Notes: generated by a model from the letters alone, not told the origin. A stretch of DNA of 64,000 bases from Phalacrocorax aristotelis (GCF_949628215.1 NC_134286.1:1488001-1552000); one strand, 5' to 3'; positions 36,521 to 49,058 are shown, counted from the first letter of the stretch. Numbers and translations are program-made.

Positions 36521-36892
36521 CAGCATCTGTACTAGAAAGGTCCCTTGTGGCCTGCTTTGCTTTTTTTCTCCCAGGATGCTGTTTTGGGCGCTGAGGGGGC
36601 GGTGAGACGGTTTGGTGGTATGGGGTTCTGTTTGGGGTTTGGTTTTTGCTTTGCTGGTTTTTTTCCCCCTCGTGAGATAATTTTATTGTGCTGCTGCAAT
36701 TCCTGTCTTTACTGAACCCAGAACCTTGGGGGTTTTCACTAGTTGTGCCGTTCACTATTTCAGGTGTTGCCTTGGCCTCTCAACAGCCGTGGCACAACCT
36801 ACAGCGATGCTGCCTCTCCAGGCCCCCGCAGGCCCCGCTTTCTTGTCCAGCCAGGTGGGAAAGCGTGGTTGTTGCAGAAACAGCTACGCCCT

Positions 36893-37505
36893 TGTCGTGG
36901 TTCAGCCTCAGCTGGTAACTGAACACCACGCAGCCACTCGCTCACCCCCCCCCACCCCTGTGGGATGGGGAAGAGAATCGGATGAGCAAAAGAACTTGTG
37001 GGTTGAGATAAGCACAGTTTAATGATTACAATAAAATGATAATGATAAATGATTATGATAATAATGACAATAATGATAATATAATAAAAGGGAAAAGGAA
37101 GGGAAAGGGAAAACAGGGAAAAAAACCCGCAGAAACACGAACGATACAACTGCTCACCACCCGCCGACCGATGCTGCCCGTCCCCGAGCCGCGATTGCTC
37201 CCTCCCTCCCCCGGCCAGCCCCTCCCAGGTAGCATACTGGGCATGACGTTACATGATATGGAATATCCCTTTGGTCAGTTTGAATCCGCTCTCTTAGCTG
37301 TGCCCCCTCCCCTCCCAGCTTCTTGTGCACCCAGCAGAGCATGGGAGGCTAGACATGTCCTTGACTAGTATAAGCGCTACCCAGCAACAGCCTAAACATC
37401 TGTGTGTTATCTCAACAGGTTTTTTTTTCCATGCTAATTTCAAAGCGCAGCACTATACCAGCTAGAGTGAAGAAAATTAACTCTATCCCAGCTGAAACCA
37501 TGACA
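36893..37505 (-). mobile_element. ERVL-type solo LTR with 5-bp target duplication
   Basis: On the minus strand it starts TGTCATGGTTTCAGCTGGGA at 37505 and ends CCACGACA at 36893, 613 bp. GCCCT flanks it on both sides (36888-36892 and 37506-37510), the 5-bp duplication expected of ERVL. It contains an AT-rich simple tract (37020-37090) at the position of the usual 3' A/T-rich region. No internal genes remain, so it is a solo LTR formed by LTR-LTR recombination. Confidence 0.95.
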
Positions 37506-37510
37506 GCCCT

Positions 37511-40500
37511 GCGACTCCTCCTCAGGTTGTTGGCTCGGCCCCAACAGCGTACAGGCTGCTGAGGTCACCGCCTCCGCGCGGGACGCAGGCGGCCCGGAGA
37601 GCTTTACCCCGCGCCATTTCCGTCCCCTCTGGGCAGCAGCGGATCTGCTGCCGCTTCAGGCGGCCGCTTTCTCGAGGGTGAGGAGCTGGGACAACAACGG
37701 GCCGCTGCAGACTCTGGTCAGGGTGAGAGGCTGTTCCCTGGGGAGCCGGCGCAGGGGGAGCGGAGGTACGCACGGGCACTTGTCGGTGCCCCTGACCAGT
37801 AAAGGGAAGGTTAAATTGTTAGAGTGCAAATAAATACATTTTATTTAGGGACGAGTCGTGACTAAATTTAATCGCAGCTATTACTGAACAAACCAGGCAG
37901 TCATTATTCCTAATCTGTAATTAAAAAAAATAAAGGCTGTCCTTTTTTATGCAATAGAGTTGCGAGTCATTAATAGCTCAATCTAAATACAGCCGTTACT
38001 AAATCAACTGCAGGCATTAATGACTCCTGGTCAGAAACAAAATAAGGAAATTTTAGAATCTACAATGAAAATTGACCTGGAAAGCTAAATTGGGAGCGGG
38101 TAATACTGAAATTGTAACAGGGCTGTTAGAAAGTTCAGAGGCAGCGACAGCTCCTGCTTCCAACCCAAACAGTAAACGAAGCTTTAGGTTCTTAAATGAA
38201 GAGAAATAAAGGTGAGCTGTTAAACAGTGGCTGGGTTCAAGCGTAGGTATTAAGAAAATTTGCAGGTACGGGTGATTCCCGACCAGAACTAACAATTCCA
38301 GAAGATTTAGATTTAAAAACTACAGAGCTAATGGAGTGCCACAACCGCCCGGATGTAACTGCAGCCGCTTTGGGGGAACGCCCCAGGCCCCCCAGCCACC
38401 GCTATTATTACTGCCAAGGAGAGCGAAAGTGAAAGTAGAAGCAGTGCAGGTGAAATGCGAGCAGTACGCTTTTCCTAAGTCATCTCTTCGTGTCAGGAGA
38501 GGAAAGAAAATGGAAAGAAGATGTTTGCAGGGGGTCTGTGCTGGGTTGCCTGCGCGTCTCTTCCGTGCGTCCTTGAGGAGACATTTAGTTCCTGTTGGGC
38601 GCTCGCAGGTGGAGACAGGGCGAGCTGGAGGCAGGATCGGTGCTGGCCCTGATAAAGGGATGGGCAACGAGCTGAGAGAAGAGGGGGCAAGGGCTGAAAA
38701 AGGGTCACCGGTTCTGCAGGGAAGGCAGCGGGATTTGACTCAGCAACCGCTCTGACAAGTGCAGGGTCATTCACTGCGATGAAGTCAGGGTCTGTGGCTG
38801 GCCCGGAGAGGCAGCAGAAATCCCAAACTCTTTGCAGGGGTACCGGCCAGATTAAGGCAACACCTGAACAGTAAAACCATTTAGGGGAAGCAGAGCTGGG
38901 CTGCACCGCGTGGCCAACCTCCCTCTTCTCCGTGAGTCCCAAAGGGGTAGCCTCAAGAATGTGCTGAGAATTCATCCCTTGCGCTAAAAATGAGACGCAA
39001 GTAGCACCCACTCGTGAATTTTATTTTCTCTCTCGCTCTGCGGCTCCTGCCTGCTTGTCTCTCCTCAGTGCTCACCTGCACCTGTGCTCGGATGGGCCAG
39101 CTGAGGGAAGGTGCTGCCATCTCCCCAGCCCCGGCGGACCGCCCCTCAGCTGTGTCCTCTGTCAGGGAGCATCGTCATCTCTCCTGCCTCCCAGAGCGTG
39201 TCCTGTAGTGGCAGACGCGCGGGCTTTTCCCTGCACGTGCATACGGGAAGGGAAGGGAAGGGAAGGGAAGCACAGTGAAAGCTGGGCTTATCAAAGAGTA
39301 ATGGGGGTGGTGGGAAGCGTAGCTAGAACCGGAGAGCTACAACGCAAAAGCGAAGCGGACAGGACACAAAAGTAAAATGGTGCACAGGAATGCTGAGGAG
39401 AGAACTCCCGCAGCACACAGGAAATCAGTCTCAGAATCTATTTTCTTCTGACTGCCAAATTAAAAATAATGGCACGCTTTGCAACGCTAAGCTCGCTCTG
39501 ATCGTCTGAACTGTTTCTTTCCAACCCCCACCGCCCCCAGCACACCGTTCAGCCTCCTCAGCCTGAAATGCCTTGTTTTCCTTCTTTTTTTTTTTTATGA
39601 CAGGGCAACTTCTGTTCCCGAGGTGGTGCCCACAGTACAGCTATCTCTTCAAAGACAGTTTGGTTTAGGTCAGAGAATGTTTAGCCTGGACTGAATCAGC
39701 CTCTGTTTCTATTTCTGGAAATCATCGGTCCTGTGCATCAAGCCCGGAAAAAAGGAAATATGAACCAAAGGACATGGGGCCTGCAGGGCTAGGAAAATAT
39801 TTGAGAAGAGGTTCAGTGGGGAAATGATTGTTTGTCTGTGGGGCGTCCAGGCAAGCAACCCAGCTGCTAGAAAGCGGCGCTGTCCCCAGGATGGCCTCGG
39901 CGGTCCCGTCGGAGTCGGGGGAACAAGGACAAGGCAGGGTGAAGAATCTGGCCTGCCGTGTGGAACGTGACTGTACAAAGCACGTGTGATGCACTGCAAG
40001 TTTACTTGTTTAAACTGTGAGTTAAAGAAGGTGTGCGGTTGCTTTGTAAACAGCCGACGCTCTAAAGCTACACCCATCTAATTGCTAGCTGTATTAAATC
40101 TATCGTATTGCTGTTCCTGCATTAAAAAATAAAAAAGAAAAAACCAACACACCTATGTAAGCACTTCTAAGTACAACGGAAAACCACTGTTTAACGTGTG
40201 GCATGTGTGGGTTGTTTTTTTGGGGTGGGGGGGTGGGGTGTATGACAAAAACCTGCGAGAGACGCACGCACATACGCACATGTCATGTTTAGCGCTCACC
40301 TAAACCCAAAAAAGAAAATCCACTCTTTATTTTGCAGCATTAGCATTAGCTTCCAGCGAACAGCCTGAGCGCACACCTCTGCTCTCACCATCTGCTCCCT
40401 CCTCAACCGTGTGTGGCTGTCATCAGCTTGCACAGGCTTTGCTCGTGCAAGTTTCCACGATGGCTTACGAGAAGGCAGGGAAACCAACCCAGCAAGACGC

Positions 40501-42029
40501 GTAGTGCCTTCCTCTATGGGCTCCGTCCAGCCTTTGTTAAAATGAGCAGAAAAAAAATCTTCTGCTGCCTTTACTCTGACTGACTGTTACACAGAGCATC
40601 TGACTTGACCCGCAGCAAAGTGATGCCCCAGGCAGCAGCACGTATTGGCGCGGACCGCGGTTTCACCCACCTGTTTTACTGCGCCGGTCCTTTCCCACGG
40701 CCGATGCCGCAGATGTGGCGCGCCCCACCCCCAAACCTCTTTACGAGGGTTCCCTGGGCTCTGCAAGTCGCCTGCTGGACGTGTTGCTGATTCAGGCACG
40801 GGCAAAGTCAGCTTCTTCGCTGGCCTCGGGCCAGGGCAGCCCTGTACTTGAGGGAAACTGAGAATATCTCCAGCGAGATCTCACCGGGAGGCTGGGACCT
40901 CGTCAGTAGGGGAGAAAGCCAAGCGACTGACACTGAAAGGGAGCTCTTTGCTAGGCTGTAGATCGTAAAGTTAAAAAAGAAAACAAACCTGCCTTTTTAA
41001 AAATGCCCTCTTTTGAGTCTGCCACGTTTGATACAGATTTTTAAAATTGCAGGGTATATCTCCTACAGGCCTCATGCAAAGGGAAGTGAGTACTTCTGGC
41101 TCTCAGGACAAGGGGGTCCCTCAGGAGCCCAGGCGCTCACGCCAGCCAGCATCTGGCACAGCACAGGGCAGGAGCTTTGGCAGTAGTACGTGAGCTGAGA
41201 ATGAGAGTCCGGCAGCACTGCACGCTTCTCCTGTGAGCTGCCGAGGCTCGCGCGCTGTACCTTCCACGAATAAAAGGCCAGAAGAGTCAGCATTTCTGCT
41301 AGTTCCAGCCTCATCCGTACCCTCGTCGGTGTAGCTGTAAGCAAGCGTCCCGTAGCGACTGGGAGCGTGGCAGCTGGGCTTCCTGCGCTGCCTTAGGTTG
41401 TGCCCTTGGAGAGACCCTTCTCCGAGCCCCGTGAGCCCCGGGGTGGGTGAGCTGAGGTGCCGTTCAATGCTGAATAGGCACGAAGGCCTGTAAACAAAAT
41501 GTATTTGTATTGCACCCATACCCGGCAGCCAACCGCCGCTTTATTTACGTATTCTGCACCTCCTGCCGACGCTTTTAAACTTAGCCGATATTGCCGCAGT
41601 TTTCACTGACCGGGCAGGGGACTGCCACGCAGCAGGGGGAGTTTCTGGGTGTCTCCCACGGACACAGACGTCCTCAGCTGGGTAGGGACAGGGTGAGAGC
41701 TGGAACAACTCTGCTGACATGTAAGGGCCGTCCCAGGGCAAGGCTCCTGGGTCTGGGGGCTGAAAGGCGAGCTGCGCTGGGTGGTTGGTGTGGGAGTTGT
41801 GGAGCAGGTAGGGAAAAAAAAAAAAAAGAGAAAAAACCATCCAAATGTTTCACAGCAGGTAGAAAGCTTGGCAGAAAGCAAACTGAAGGCTGTAAAGACA
41901 AAAGCCGAAAGCTGGCTATGGACTGTACGAAAAGAGTCAGTGGCACGGAAGGAGGTTATTTCTTCAACTGACCATAGGAGGCTTTTTGTGAGAAAACACA
42001 ACACCTCTTCTTTCTGCTACAGCGCGGCA
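37511..42029. other. No gene seen
   Basis: A GC-rich start (37510-37800), an AT-rich part (37800-38330), then mixed sequence. It holds (GGGAA)5 at 39245-39270. None of the open frames is recognisable. Confidence 0.4.
39245..39270 (+). repeat. (GGGAA)n microsatellite
   Basis: Five perfect GGGAA units. Short and probably polymorphic. Confidence 0.9.
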
Positions 42030-43360
42030 CCGCAGCAGTAATGGGCCAGAGCGTGCGAGCGCCTTTGGCAGTATCGGTAACGGCCGGGGCACGGCTGAAC
42101 GGCCAGCCCACCTTCCGCACAAGGAAAACACCATTTCCCTAGAACGCCACGCAGACCCAGGACAGGTAAGGCGGAGGCCGAGCCCAGGCGCCCCCATTGC
42201 CAAGGACCACCTTGGCCTTGCAGCGTCTCATGCTTCGGGGTGTTTTGCAGGCCGTGGCTAAGCTCAGGCCCCCTGCTCGTGGCTGCCCCCGGTCCCCCGG
42301 CGCCGGTCGGGCCCCAGCCCCCAGCGCGGTGCGGCGCAGGGCAGTGACCCAGCAGGGCGGCCCCCCGGGCCCCAGCCCCCCCCCCCCGCCTGGGGCCAGG
42401 GCCCCGCGGCCGCCGGCCCCTTCCTCCTCTGCCCGCTCCCGTCGCAGACGGCTCGGTATGTGTCACGAGCGGCAGCCGCGTTCAGCAGCTCTCGGAGGGC
42501 GCGCGGCTCTGCCCGGCCGTGACCGGGGCCCGCAGGGGTTTCCCGCTCGCCCCGAGAAGGCGCTGGCCCCGAGCCGGCGCGTCCCGCCCCGCCCGGCCCT
42601 CGGCGCCCTCGCGAGCTGAGCGCGGCCCGGCCAGCAGGGGGCGCTGGCGCTCACCGGCTGGGCGCGGGGGCGGTCCGGCGCGGGGGCGGGGCCGGTGGGG
42701 GCCGTTCCTTCCGGCCGCTCTTTAAGGGCCGCCCCGCGGGTCTCGGACTTCCGGTGGCGCGTGCGCGGCGCGGCGGAGCGGGGGCGGGAGCGGTGCGTGC
42801 GGAGGCCGAAGCGCCGGTGCGTGGGGCGGCCGGGTCGCGAGGCGTCCCTGTGCGGTGCCGGGGCCCTCTGCGGCCCGGTGTGGGAAGCCCGCGGCCGGCG
42901 GAGCCTGCTCGGAGCTGGGCGGGGAGCGCCGCGGCGGTCCGGCCGCCGGCAGCCATCCCCTGCGGTGGCCGGCAGCCCCTCGGGACGCCTGGAGGCCTGG
43001 CGGTGCCCGAGCCTCGCCTGCGGCAGCCGCCTGAGAGAGCAGCGCGGCCGTGGCCGGGGGCCGGAGAGCGCTGGTGGGTGAGTTCGGGTAGCGGGGGTTT
43101 TCGCGGGGCGCGGTCCCTACGCCGCGGTGTGGGGCCGCCCCGATCTCGCTTAGAGAGCAGCCGCGAGCGGGAGGCGCCACTCTGCTGCGGGCAGGGGCTG
43201 GGAGAGCAGGCTGGCGTTGGCCCGGGGCAGCTGGAGCTGTCAGCGGGAGGCGCGTCCGGGGGCCCCGCTGAAGTGCCGGTGTTTGGCCCGGCGGCTGTCG
43301 TGGAGGGCTCCGTGCGGGGCGGGCCCGGCGGGCTCTGGGCCCCGCAGAGAAGCCCTGGTC
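42030..43360 (+). promoter_or_regulatory. CpG island promoter with ETS sites
   Basis: CpG-dense for about 1.3 kb. An ETS/GABP-type ACTTCCGG lies at 42747-42754 with another TTCCGG about 40 bp upstream, followed by a GC-rich 5' UTR-like segment and donor TGG|GTGAGT (exon end 43077). An earlier donor ACAG|GTAAGG lies at about 42166. This is the layout of a TATA-less housekeeping promoter. No coding exon was recognised downstream. Confidence 0.55.
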
Positions 43361-45889
43361 GGGCATCGTTCTCTTCCCCACAATGCAGGTCTCTCCCCGG
43401 TTATTTTCTGTGTAGTGTTTCGGGCCACCTGAAACCCTTTGGCCGGGTGTGTTTGGTGCGGGGAGACGGCAGGTCTGGAGCCTGAAAGATCTCGGGTGGG
43501 GGGCGTGGGAGGTATTTCTTGCCTTAAAACTCTGAGCCCACCTCGTGTGTCATGTCGTGAGTCTCGTGACTGTGGCAAATGGCTCAGTCGGGCGTTTTCT
43601 GATAAATAACTTCCGAACGTGTGCGTGTGTAGGCACGGGGAGACTTGTGCAGTGTGACAGAGCCCCTTGTGCTTCTGTGCTAATGTCTACCTGTTCTAGA
43701 CCTCCAGTGTTGGAAAGCCTTTGTTTAGTGCCTAGTTGTGCCTGCGTAACAAATGTTTTAGCTGCTGATGTTATACCTCTGCTGTGAACTTCTTCCTGGG
43801 TGGCTTGATTGTTTCTGGTTGTCCGTGTAAATCTAGGCAGATATTTTCTGCCTGGTGGTGAAGGCTATCAGTTTGGATAGCAAAGGGCAGGAGAGCAATA
43901 AAGAAAAAGGTGATCCGTCTGCTGCAGCTCCTTGGAAACAGTTCGTTCCTTATTTTCATTGTTACAGAGTGTGGGGCTGGGGTCAATGGTGTGGTGTAGT
44001 TCTCGAAGGCTTATAGGAATGAATTTTCCCTTTGGACAGTACATCAGTACTCAGCATTGTGTGCTGAGTTTTGTAGGCTGCCCTTGGGAACAGTGTAGCC
44101 CACTTTCTCTTGATCAGGGTGTGTTAGATGATGTCGTGCTCTCCTTTCCTACTTAAAAGCTGCTGCCAATGTTTGCCCTCAGGATGTGCTGTGCTTCCTC
44201 CGTGCCCAGGTGTTGCCTTTCAGAGGGGACTGGGGACAGGGTATTGTCAGAAAGGCTGCTGGGAGGGCAGGCAGAGGAGGGGTCTGCCAGAAGAGCCCTG
44301 GGGCTGAAGCCCGGAGCTCAGAAGGGGCTGCTTTGCTGCTGGGAGTTACAGGGATGAGGAAGAAGGGGCATGTGCTCCCTGGCATGGGAGGTAGCCTCTC
44401 TCTGCAGGGAAGCAGCTGAGGTGGCCTGTCAGCTCCAGGGGAGCAGGTAGAGGCTCAGGAGCTGCCGGGGAGTCCCTCCGCTGCCGGAACAGTGGCAGAG
44501 CAGAGCATGTCTCCCCAGGCCTGCATCTTGGTGGCAAGTTTGTGCCTGTAGGGACCAGCCTGCAGGGTCGCAGAGCAGCTGCCCTCTGGGAGCAGGTGGG
44601 GTAGGAGGCCTCCAGGCAGGGCAAGACTTAGCCTACCATGAAGTGAACACCTGGCTCCTGCTGAAAGCACCCAGGCTCAAAGACAGCTGGCTGCAGTGAG
44701 TGTGTGTGCTAGACACCAAAGCCTCCTTCAGAACAAGTTGCCTTCAGTTTTCACAGATCCTGGCCCATGGGAAGACCCTGTACTTAGCCACGCTGATGAA
44801 CGTCAATGAACCGGTTGCCTGGCCTGTGCAGAAGTGTGCCCGATTGCTGTAAATGTTGGTGTGGCTGTTGGCAAAGACTGTTTCCTCTTGGCAGAGAGCT
44901 GTTAACTGCCCCAGTGCTTGTTAGCTGCTTGCAGTTTGCTCTTGAGCGAATGACTCCTCCGAGAGGCTTGTAACCAAGAGGAGGAAAAAAGCGTGGTGCC
45001 AGCCTGTGCGCCCTGTTGTAGGCGCAGTGCGGACAGGCAGGACTTACCTGCGGAGCTTGAACTAGAGGAGGGAACCTGACAGCTTGTGCAACCCCAGAGA
45101 AAGGCTGTCTCTGGCTAGAGAGGCGAGGGGAGAGTGACAAGGAAGAGGCAAAAGGGAGCTCCTGTGAGAGGAAGAGATGGCAGGAGGTTTCCGGAGGTGA
45201 AGAAGGCAGCAGTGCCCACAGAGCAGGCTGAAAGACCTGTGTGGCTCTACTGCAGTTTGCAGCGTGTGAACTGCCAACCCAGCTGCGGGCAAACTGCCCC
45301 ACATGAGAGGTAGGTTTGATTGTTCAGAGCCCTGTCTGGTACCAGCCGTGGGACCGTGTTACAGGCTCAGGGAGCTGTAAATGCATAAGGGTATTGTAAC
45401 AGCAAAGATTGCACCGTGGCTGTGCTGCGTGTGCCTGCTGAGATCTCATAAGGATGAGCAGGGAAGGCAGTGCGGAGTTAGTGGCATCCATGCTAGCAGT
45501 TGGTGAGGCAGGACCTGCGCAGTCCTGGGGTTGAACATGTGCCCAGGCAGTCAGCTGTGAGGGAGACAGCAGAGGGGTGGTGGCCTTGTTAGGAGCAAGG
45601 GCAGGATAGCAGAAACTGTACCTAGCAAGCGTGTGTGTAATGAAGAGAGGCATTTATAAATGGAAATTGCTTTGCCTGAGACTTGCCCCTCTGCCCTTGG
45701 GCAGGTGTTGTGCTTTCCAGAAAATGCAGCCTCTCCTGTGCCTGTCCACGCCGTGCATTTTATCCTGCCCTTGCTTGAAAAGGCTCTCCTTGCCTTCCTC
45801 CTCTGCTGCAGTTGTTGGCTTAATCTCTCGCTGCTGCTGGAAGGGGGATAAAGGGAGTGTTGTCGATCGGTTAATTAAAAGCTTTCTTG
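43361..45889. other. No gene seen
   Basis: GC-moderate, unique-looking sequence between two CpG islands. A short open stretch after CACAG at 44735-44850 looks exon-like, but it ends in a stop and matches nothing I know. Confidence 0.35.
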
Positions 45890-46870
45890 CGGGCTGTAAC
45901 GCGCGGGAAAGGGGGGGCGGGGGGGGGGGCGACTCAGTACGGGGGGGGAGGATCAGGCTGCGGGGAAAATGGGAAATTAACATCACCTTCCCCTCCTGCG
46001 GCGCAGCCCCCTACCCAGCACAGCCCGGCCCCACAGCTCCCCGGGGCTGCCCCTGCCCGCGGGTGTACCGTGTGTGCGCCGCCCTCATGGGGCGGGGGTG
46101 GGATGACAGCAGAGCGGGCGGGGCCAGCTCGGTTCGAGGCGTCAGAGCGAAAAGGGACGAGAACCGGCCCGGAGCGTCCGGCGGGAGGAAGGATGAGCCA
46201 GGGCGGAGAGCGGGGGATGCCGGCGGACGGTCCAGTGGCCGGGTTCGGCTCCGCGCCGGGCCGTGGGGCAGCCGGAGCCGCGCCGGGGGGGCAGGTGAGG
46301 AGCCGCGTGGCCGGGCGCTCTGTGGGGCGGCGGGTTTCGGCTGTGGGGTCTCCCGGTCCGCGGACCCCCCTGGGTGGGGGTGCGGGCAGCAGCGGCCCCG
46401 GGCCTAGCGCTATTGTGGGTCGGTGGTTGGGTTTTGGGGCCGAGCCCGTGCCCGGCCCCGGGGAGTAGGGGCAGCCCCACCCGGCTCTCGGCTGCTCCTC
46501 GTCGGGCGGCGGGGGCGACCCCGGCGGGGGCTCCTGCGGTGCCGGGCGGGTCCTCCCTTGCCCGCGAGGCAGGCAAGGACCCCAGCTGCTGCCGCCGCGG
46601 TTTGCTGGAGGCGGGCCGGGTCCGGCCCCCTGTGGGGTTGGGGTGCGGGCCCGGCGGTGCCGGCGCTGCCGGGGAAACGAGGCCTGCGAGAGCAGGAAGA
46701 AAGCACTGCCGGGCCGGTGCTGGGCTGCCCCGCCGGGGTGCGGGGCCGGGCCCGCGCAGTTCAGTTCCCGACAGTGCCCGCGTGGGCCGTGGGGGTGCAG
46801 GGCTGTGGGGTGGCTGCGCTCTCCGCGCCCCTGAGCGTTGCCCGTGGGGACTGCGGAGGGGGCCGGGACG
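45890..46870 (+). promoter_or_regulatory. CpG island with first coding exon
   Basis: CpG-dense sequence preceded by long G runs at 45909-45951. It contains a candidate first coding exon with a donor at 46294/46295. It merges into the second copy of block A. Confidence 0.55.
46193..46294 (+). CDS. Candidate first coding exon, unidentified gene
   Basis: ATG at 46193 in a purine-rich context (GGAAGGATGAGC) starts 34 open codons, MSQGGERGMPADGPV..., rich in Gly, Ala and Pro. They end in phase 0 at a strong donor, GGGCAG|GTGAGG. Composition is GC-driven, so coding status is unproven. The next good phase-0 exon on this strand is 48916-48969. The provirus at 49059 would then lie in the following intron. 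I do not recognise the protein. Confidence 0.35.
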
Positions 46871-47443
46871 CAGCCAGGCTCAGCTGGTTTGGTCCCTGAA
46901 CGGGGAGAGCACAGCTCTTCTGTTCCTGGGCCTTGAGAGCAGGCTCCTGTGGCTGACGCCGGGGCCCTGAAACAGATCGAGTCGTGCGTTTTGAGGGCCT
47001 GAGCGAGGGGACTAAGTCGTGTGGTTTTGGGCTGAGGAGCAGAGGTCAAGTGCTGCATTTTTGGGACTTGAGAACAGGCTCAGCAGCTGGGCTTTTTGGC
47101 TCAGAAACGGTCCCAAAGTGAGCTGGTTTGGGGGCCAAAGGCAGAAGACGGTTTGGCTGCTTGTGCAGGCTGGGGGGTGGGGTGGGGGCATTGGGGGCTG
47201 CAGGGGAAAGCAGGGGTTGGGTAGGGTACGAGGGCCCTCCCCGGAGGTGGGGGTCTGGTCACATCGGACCCCGAAGTTCGGGAGGCTGGCATGCACCAGA
47301 GCGAACTCGCCCCCTGAGGCGGGTCTCTGGAGGAAGGGTGCTTTTTGGATCCAGCGCAGTGCACCCTCTTTGGGTCCAGCTCTTCTTTCTGTGCTGCTTA
47401 GGATAGTTATTAACCAATTAATTAAACATACAAACTAAGTCAC
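46627..47443 (+). repeat. Duplicated block A, copy 2
   Basis: Second copy of 18712-19515, almost identical. Here it is joined after about 10 bases to block B copy 2, whereas in copy 1 about 5 kb lies between them. Confidence 0.93.
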
Positions 47444-47454
47444 AACAGCTCTAT

Positions 47455-48743
47455 CGGCTCCATCGTGGTCCGGAGCCCTGAATCAGTTTCATTTGGTGTC
47501 TAACACGTTTTTTCCCCAAGGAGAGGCTAAGTTTCAAAGTTAATTAGTTTTCTCACAAGTGTGTCAGTCGATAAAATTGATTTATGATTATTAAAACCAC
47601 AAAGATGACAGGAGTCTCACAGATCTGGTCTATTTCTGAAAATGTATTCATCCCATGCAAATGTCATCGGGATACAGATCATCTGCACTTCATGCTCTGA
47701 CAAGACAAGATGCTGAGATGGGGATGAGCTCCAAAAGGACTGCTGAAAAGAAAAAAAAAAACATGCTCCACAAAGTCATGGGTTTTTTGTTGTTTGCATT
47801 TGGGGGGGGGGCGGGGTGGTTTTAACAAAAGAGTGCCGTGTTGGCTGGCAGCAGCCTGCAGAGCATTTTTGCTGCCTGAATCTCTCCTTTTCTTCTCTTC
47901 CACTCCTCTTTCAGGGCTGTAATTGTCATTTGGATAGTTTTAGAAGAGCAGTTAAGTTCCTTGCCTGTGTCAATGTGCTGGTAATACCAGGAAAGTGAAT
48001 GCTTGAACCGGTCGGGCGGGTGGGAATAACTTGGCTGCAGGTAGAACTTCTGAGGGAAGACCAGCAAAACCAGGAAGCAAATAGCAAGTTCCCCAAAAAT
48101 GTGCGGGTGTCGAACACACAAAAGTTTTATTGCCGAATGTTTTTGGCAATATGTTCCAAATGCCTATTTTTGGTAAACATAAATTTTCAGGAGATTCAGG
48201 GTTGTGTGTGGCAAAACATGTCCCTCTGTTTTTGTGTCCTGCCGCACAAACGGCCGGCGGCAGGGCTCTTGGTCCCCGCTCTCGCTATTGCCACAGCAGG
48301 GTTGCGATATTTAGACCTAAGGGATGGGTTTAGGAATGGAAGGAGAGAGACCGCCTGTGTTCTGTAAGGGCTATGAATGCTGACCCTTTGTCTCCATCTG
48401 CCGCTTTTCCTGTGCGGGTGATGAAGCTGTTTTACTTTTCTCTGTTGTTCCTGGTCTAAATAGTTGCGAAGCTGTTGCCACTGTGGGTGTGCAATTTGTG
48501 TTGCTTGTGTTTCTGTGGAGTCCTAGCTACTGCTCGCTTCTAGTGTGGCCAAGCGTCAAGGTAGGGCTTTCAGTTTAAAGCTTCAGAAGCGCCGTGCGCT
48601 GAAATGGGCGTAGGTGAAACTGCTGTTGCACCTGCAGCTGTGCTCGCAGGGATGCTGGGTGGCTCCGCATCAAAACGGCGAGGTGCGCGTGGACCTCCAT
48701 CGGGCTGCGCCCTGGGTGCGCGAGCATGCTGTGTTTTTGCTGT
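47455..48743 (+). repeat. Duplicated block B, copy 2 (CpG-rich version)
   Basis: Second copy of 24600-25925. It retains more CpG than copy 1, for example GCCGCACAAACGGCCGGCGG near 48241 against GCTACACAAATAGCATC. It ends at GTGTTTTTGCTG and switches at once to block C. Confidence 0.9.
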
Positions 48744-48747
48744 TCCG

Positions 48748-49020
48748 GCTTGTATGTGCGAGGGCTTAACGTTTGATTTAATGCATTTCCTTTAACGGCA
48801 GGCTGTAGTTGGGCTCTAGATGGTATTCCTACGTGGGCGCAAGAGCTGCGGAATGGTTAAGCTGTTGCTGTGCCTCCAGGTGACTCGTTCAGTAACACTG
48901 TTTTTCCCGGTGCAGATGGATGAGTCGCGCAGGGCAACGGAGGAGAGCCCAGGGGAGCGCTATAAGAAGGTGAGTCTGTGTGTAGTACTGGAGGGAAGAT
49001 GTGACTGATGGCTATAGGGC
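48748..49020 (+). repeat. Duplicated block C, copy 3
   Basis: Third version of the right part of block G/C (22293-22567, 23370-23625). In the first locus this block lies upstream of B; here it lies downstream, so the order was shuffled. It contains the only version of the small exon with both splice sites intact. Confidence 0.85.
48916..48969 (+). CDS. Candidate 54-bp exon, unidentified gene
   Basis: The segment is flanked by TTTTTCCCGGTGCAG and AAG|GTGAGT. It has 18 codons, MDESRRATEESPGERYKK, phase 0 at both ends. The hydrophilic, charged composition is more protein-like than the GC-driven frames around it. Two paralogous positions (22458 and about 23508) have lost the donor or the acceptor. 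It could be an internal exon after 46193-46294, whose phase fits. The gene is not recognised. Confidence 0.4.
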
Positions 49021-49058
49021 TCCATTATGGGTTTTACTCTTTTTTTTTTTTGTGATCT

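Noticed and set aside
41990-42130. U4-like GGCAGTATCG word as an snRNA gene
   Set aside because: Only about ten bases match; the rest of the snRNA is absent.
42722-43485. Frames of 219 and 243 codons on opposite strands
   Set aside because: Both strands are open over the same CpG island, the sign of base composition rather than coding.
44736-44850. Exon-like open stretch after CACAG ending in a stop
   Set aside because: No matching upstream exon, unrecognised peptide, no poly(A) signal nearby.
45934-47058. 374-codon minus-strand frame
   Set aside because: Proline/alanine-rich GC-driven frame crossing a CpG island into block A; the first half is shared only because block A is duplicated.
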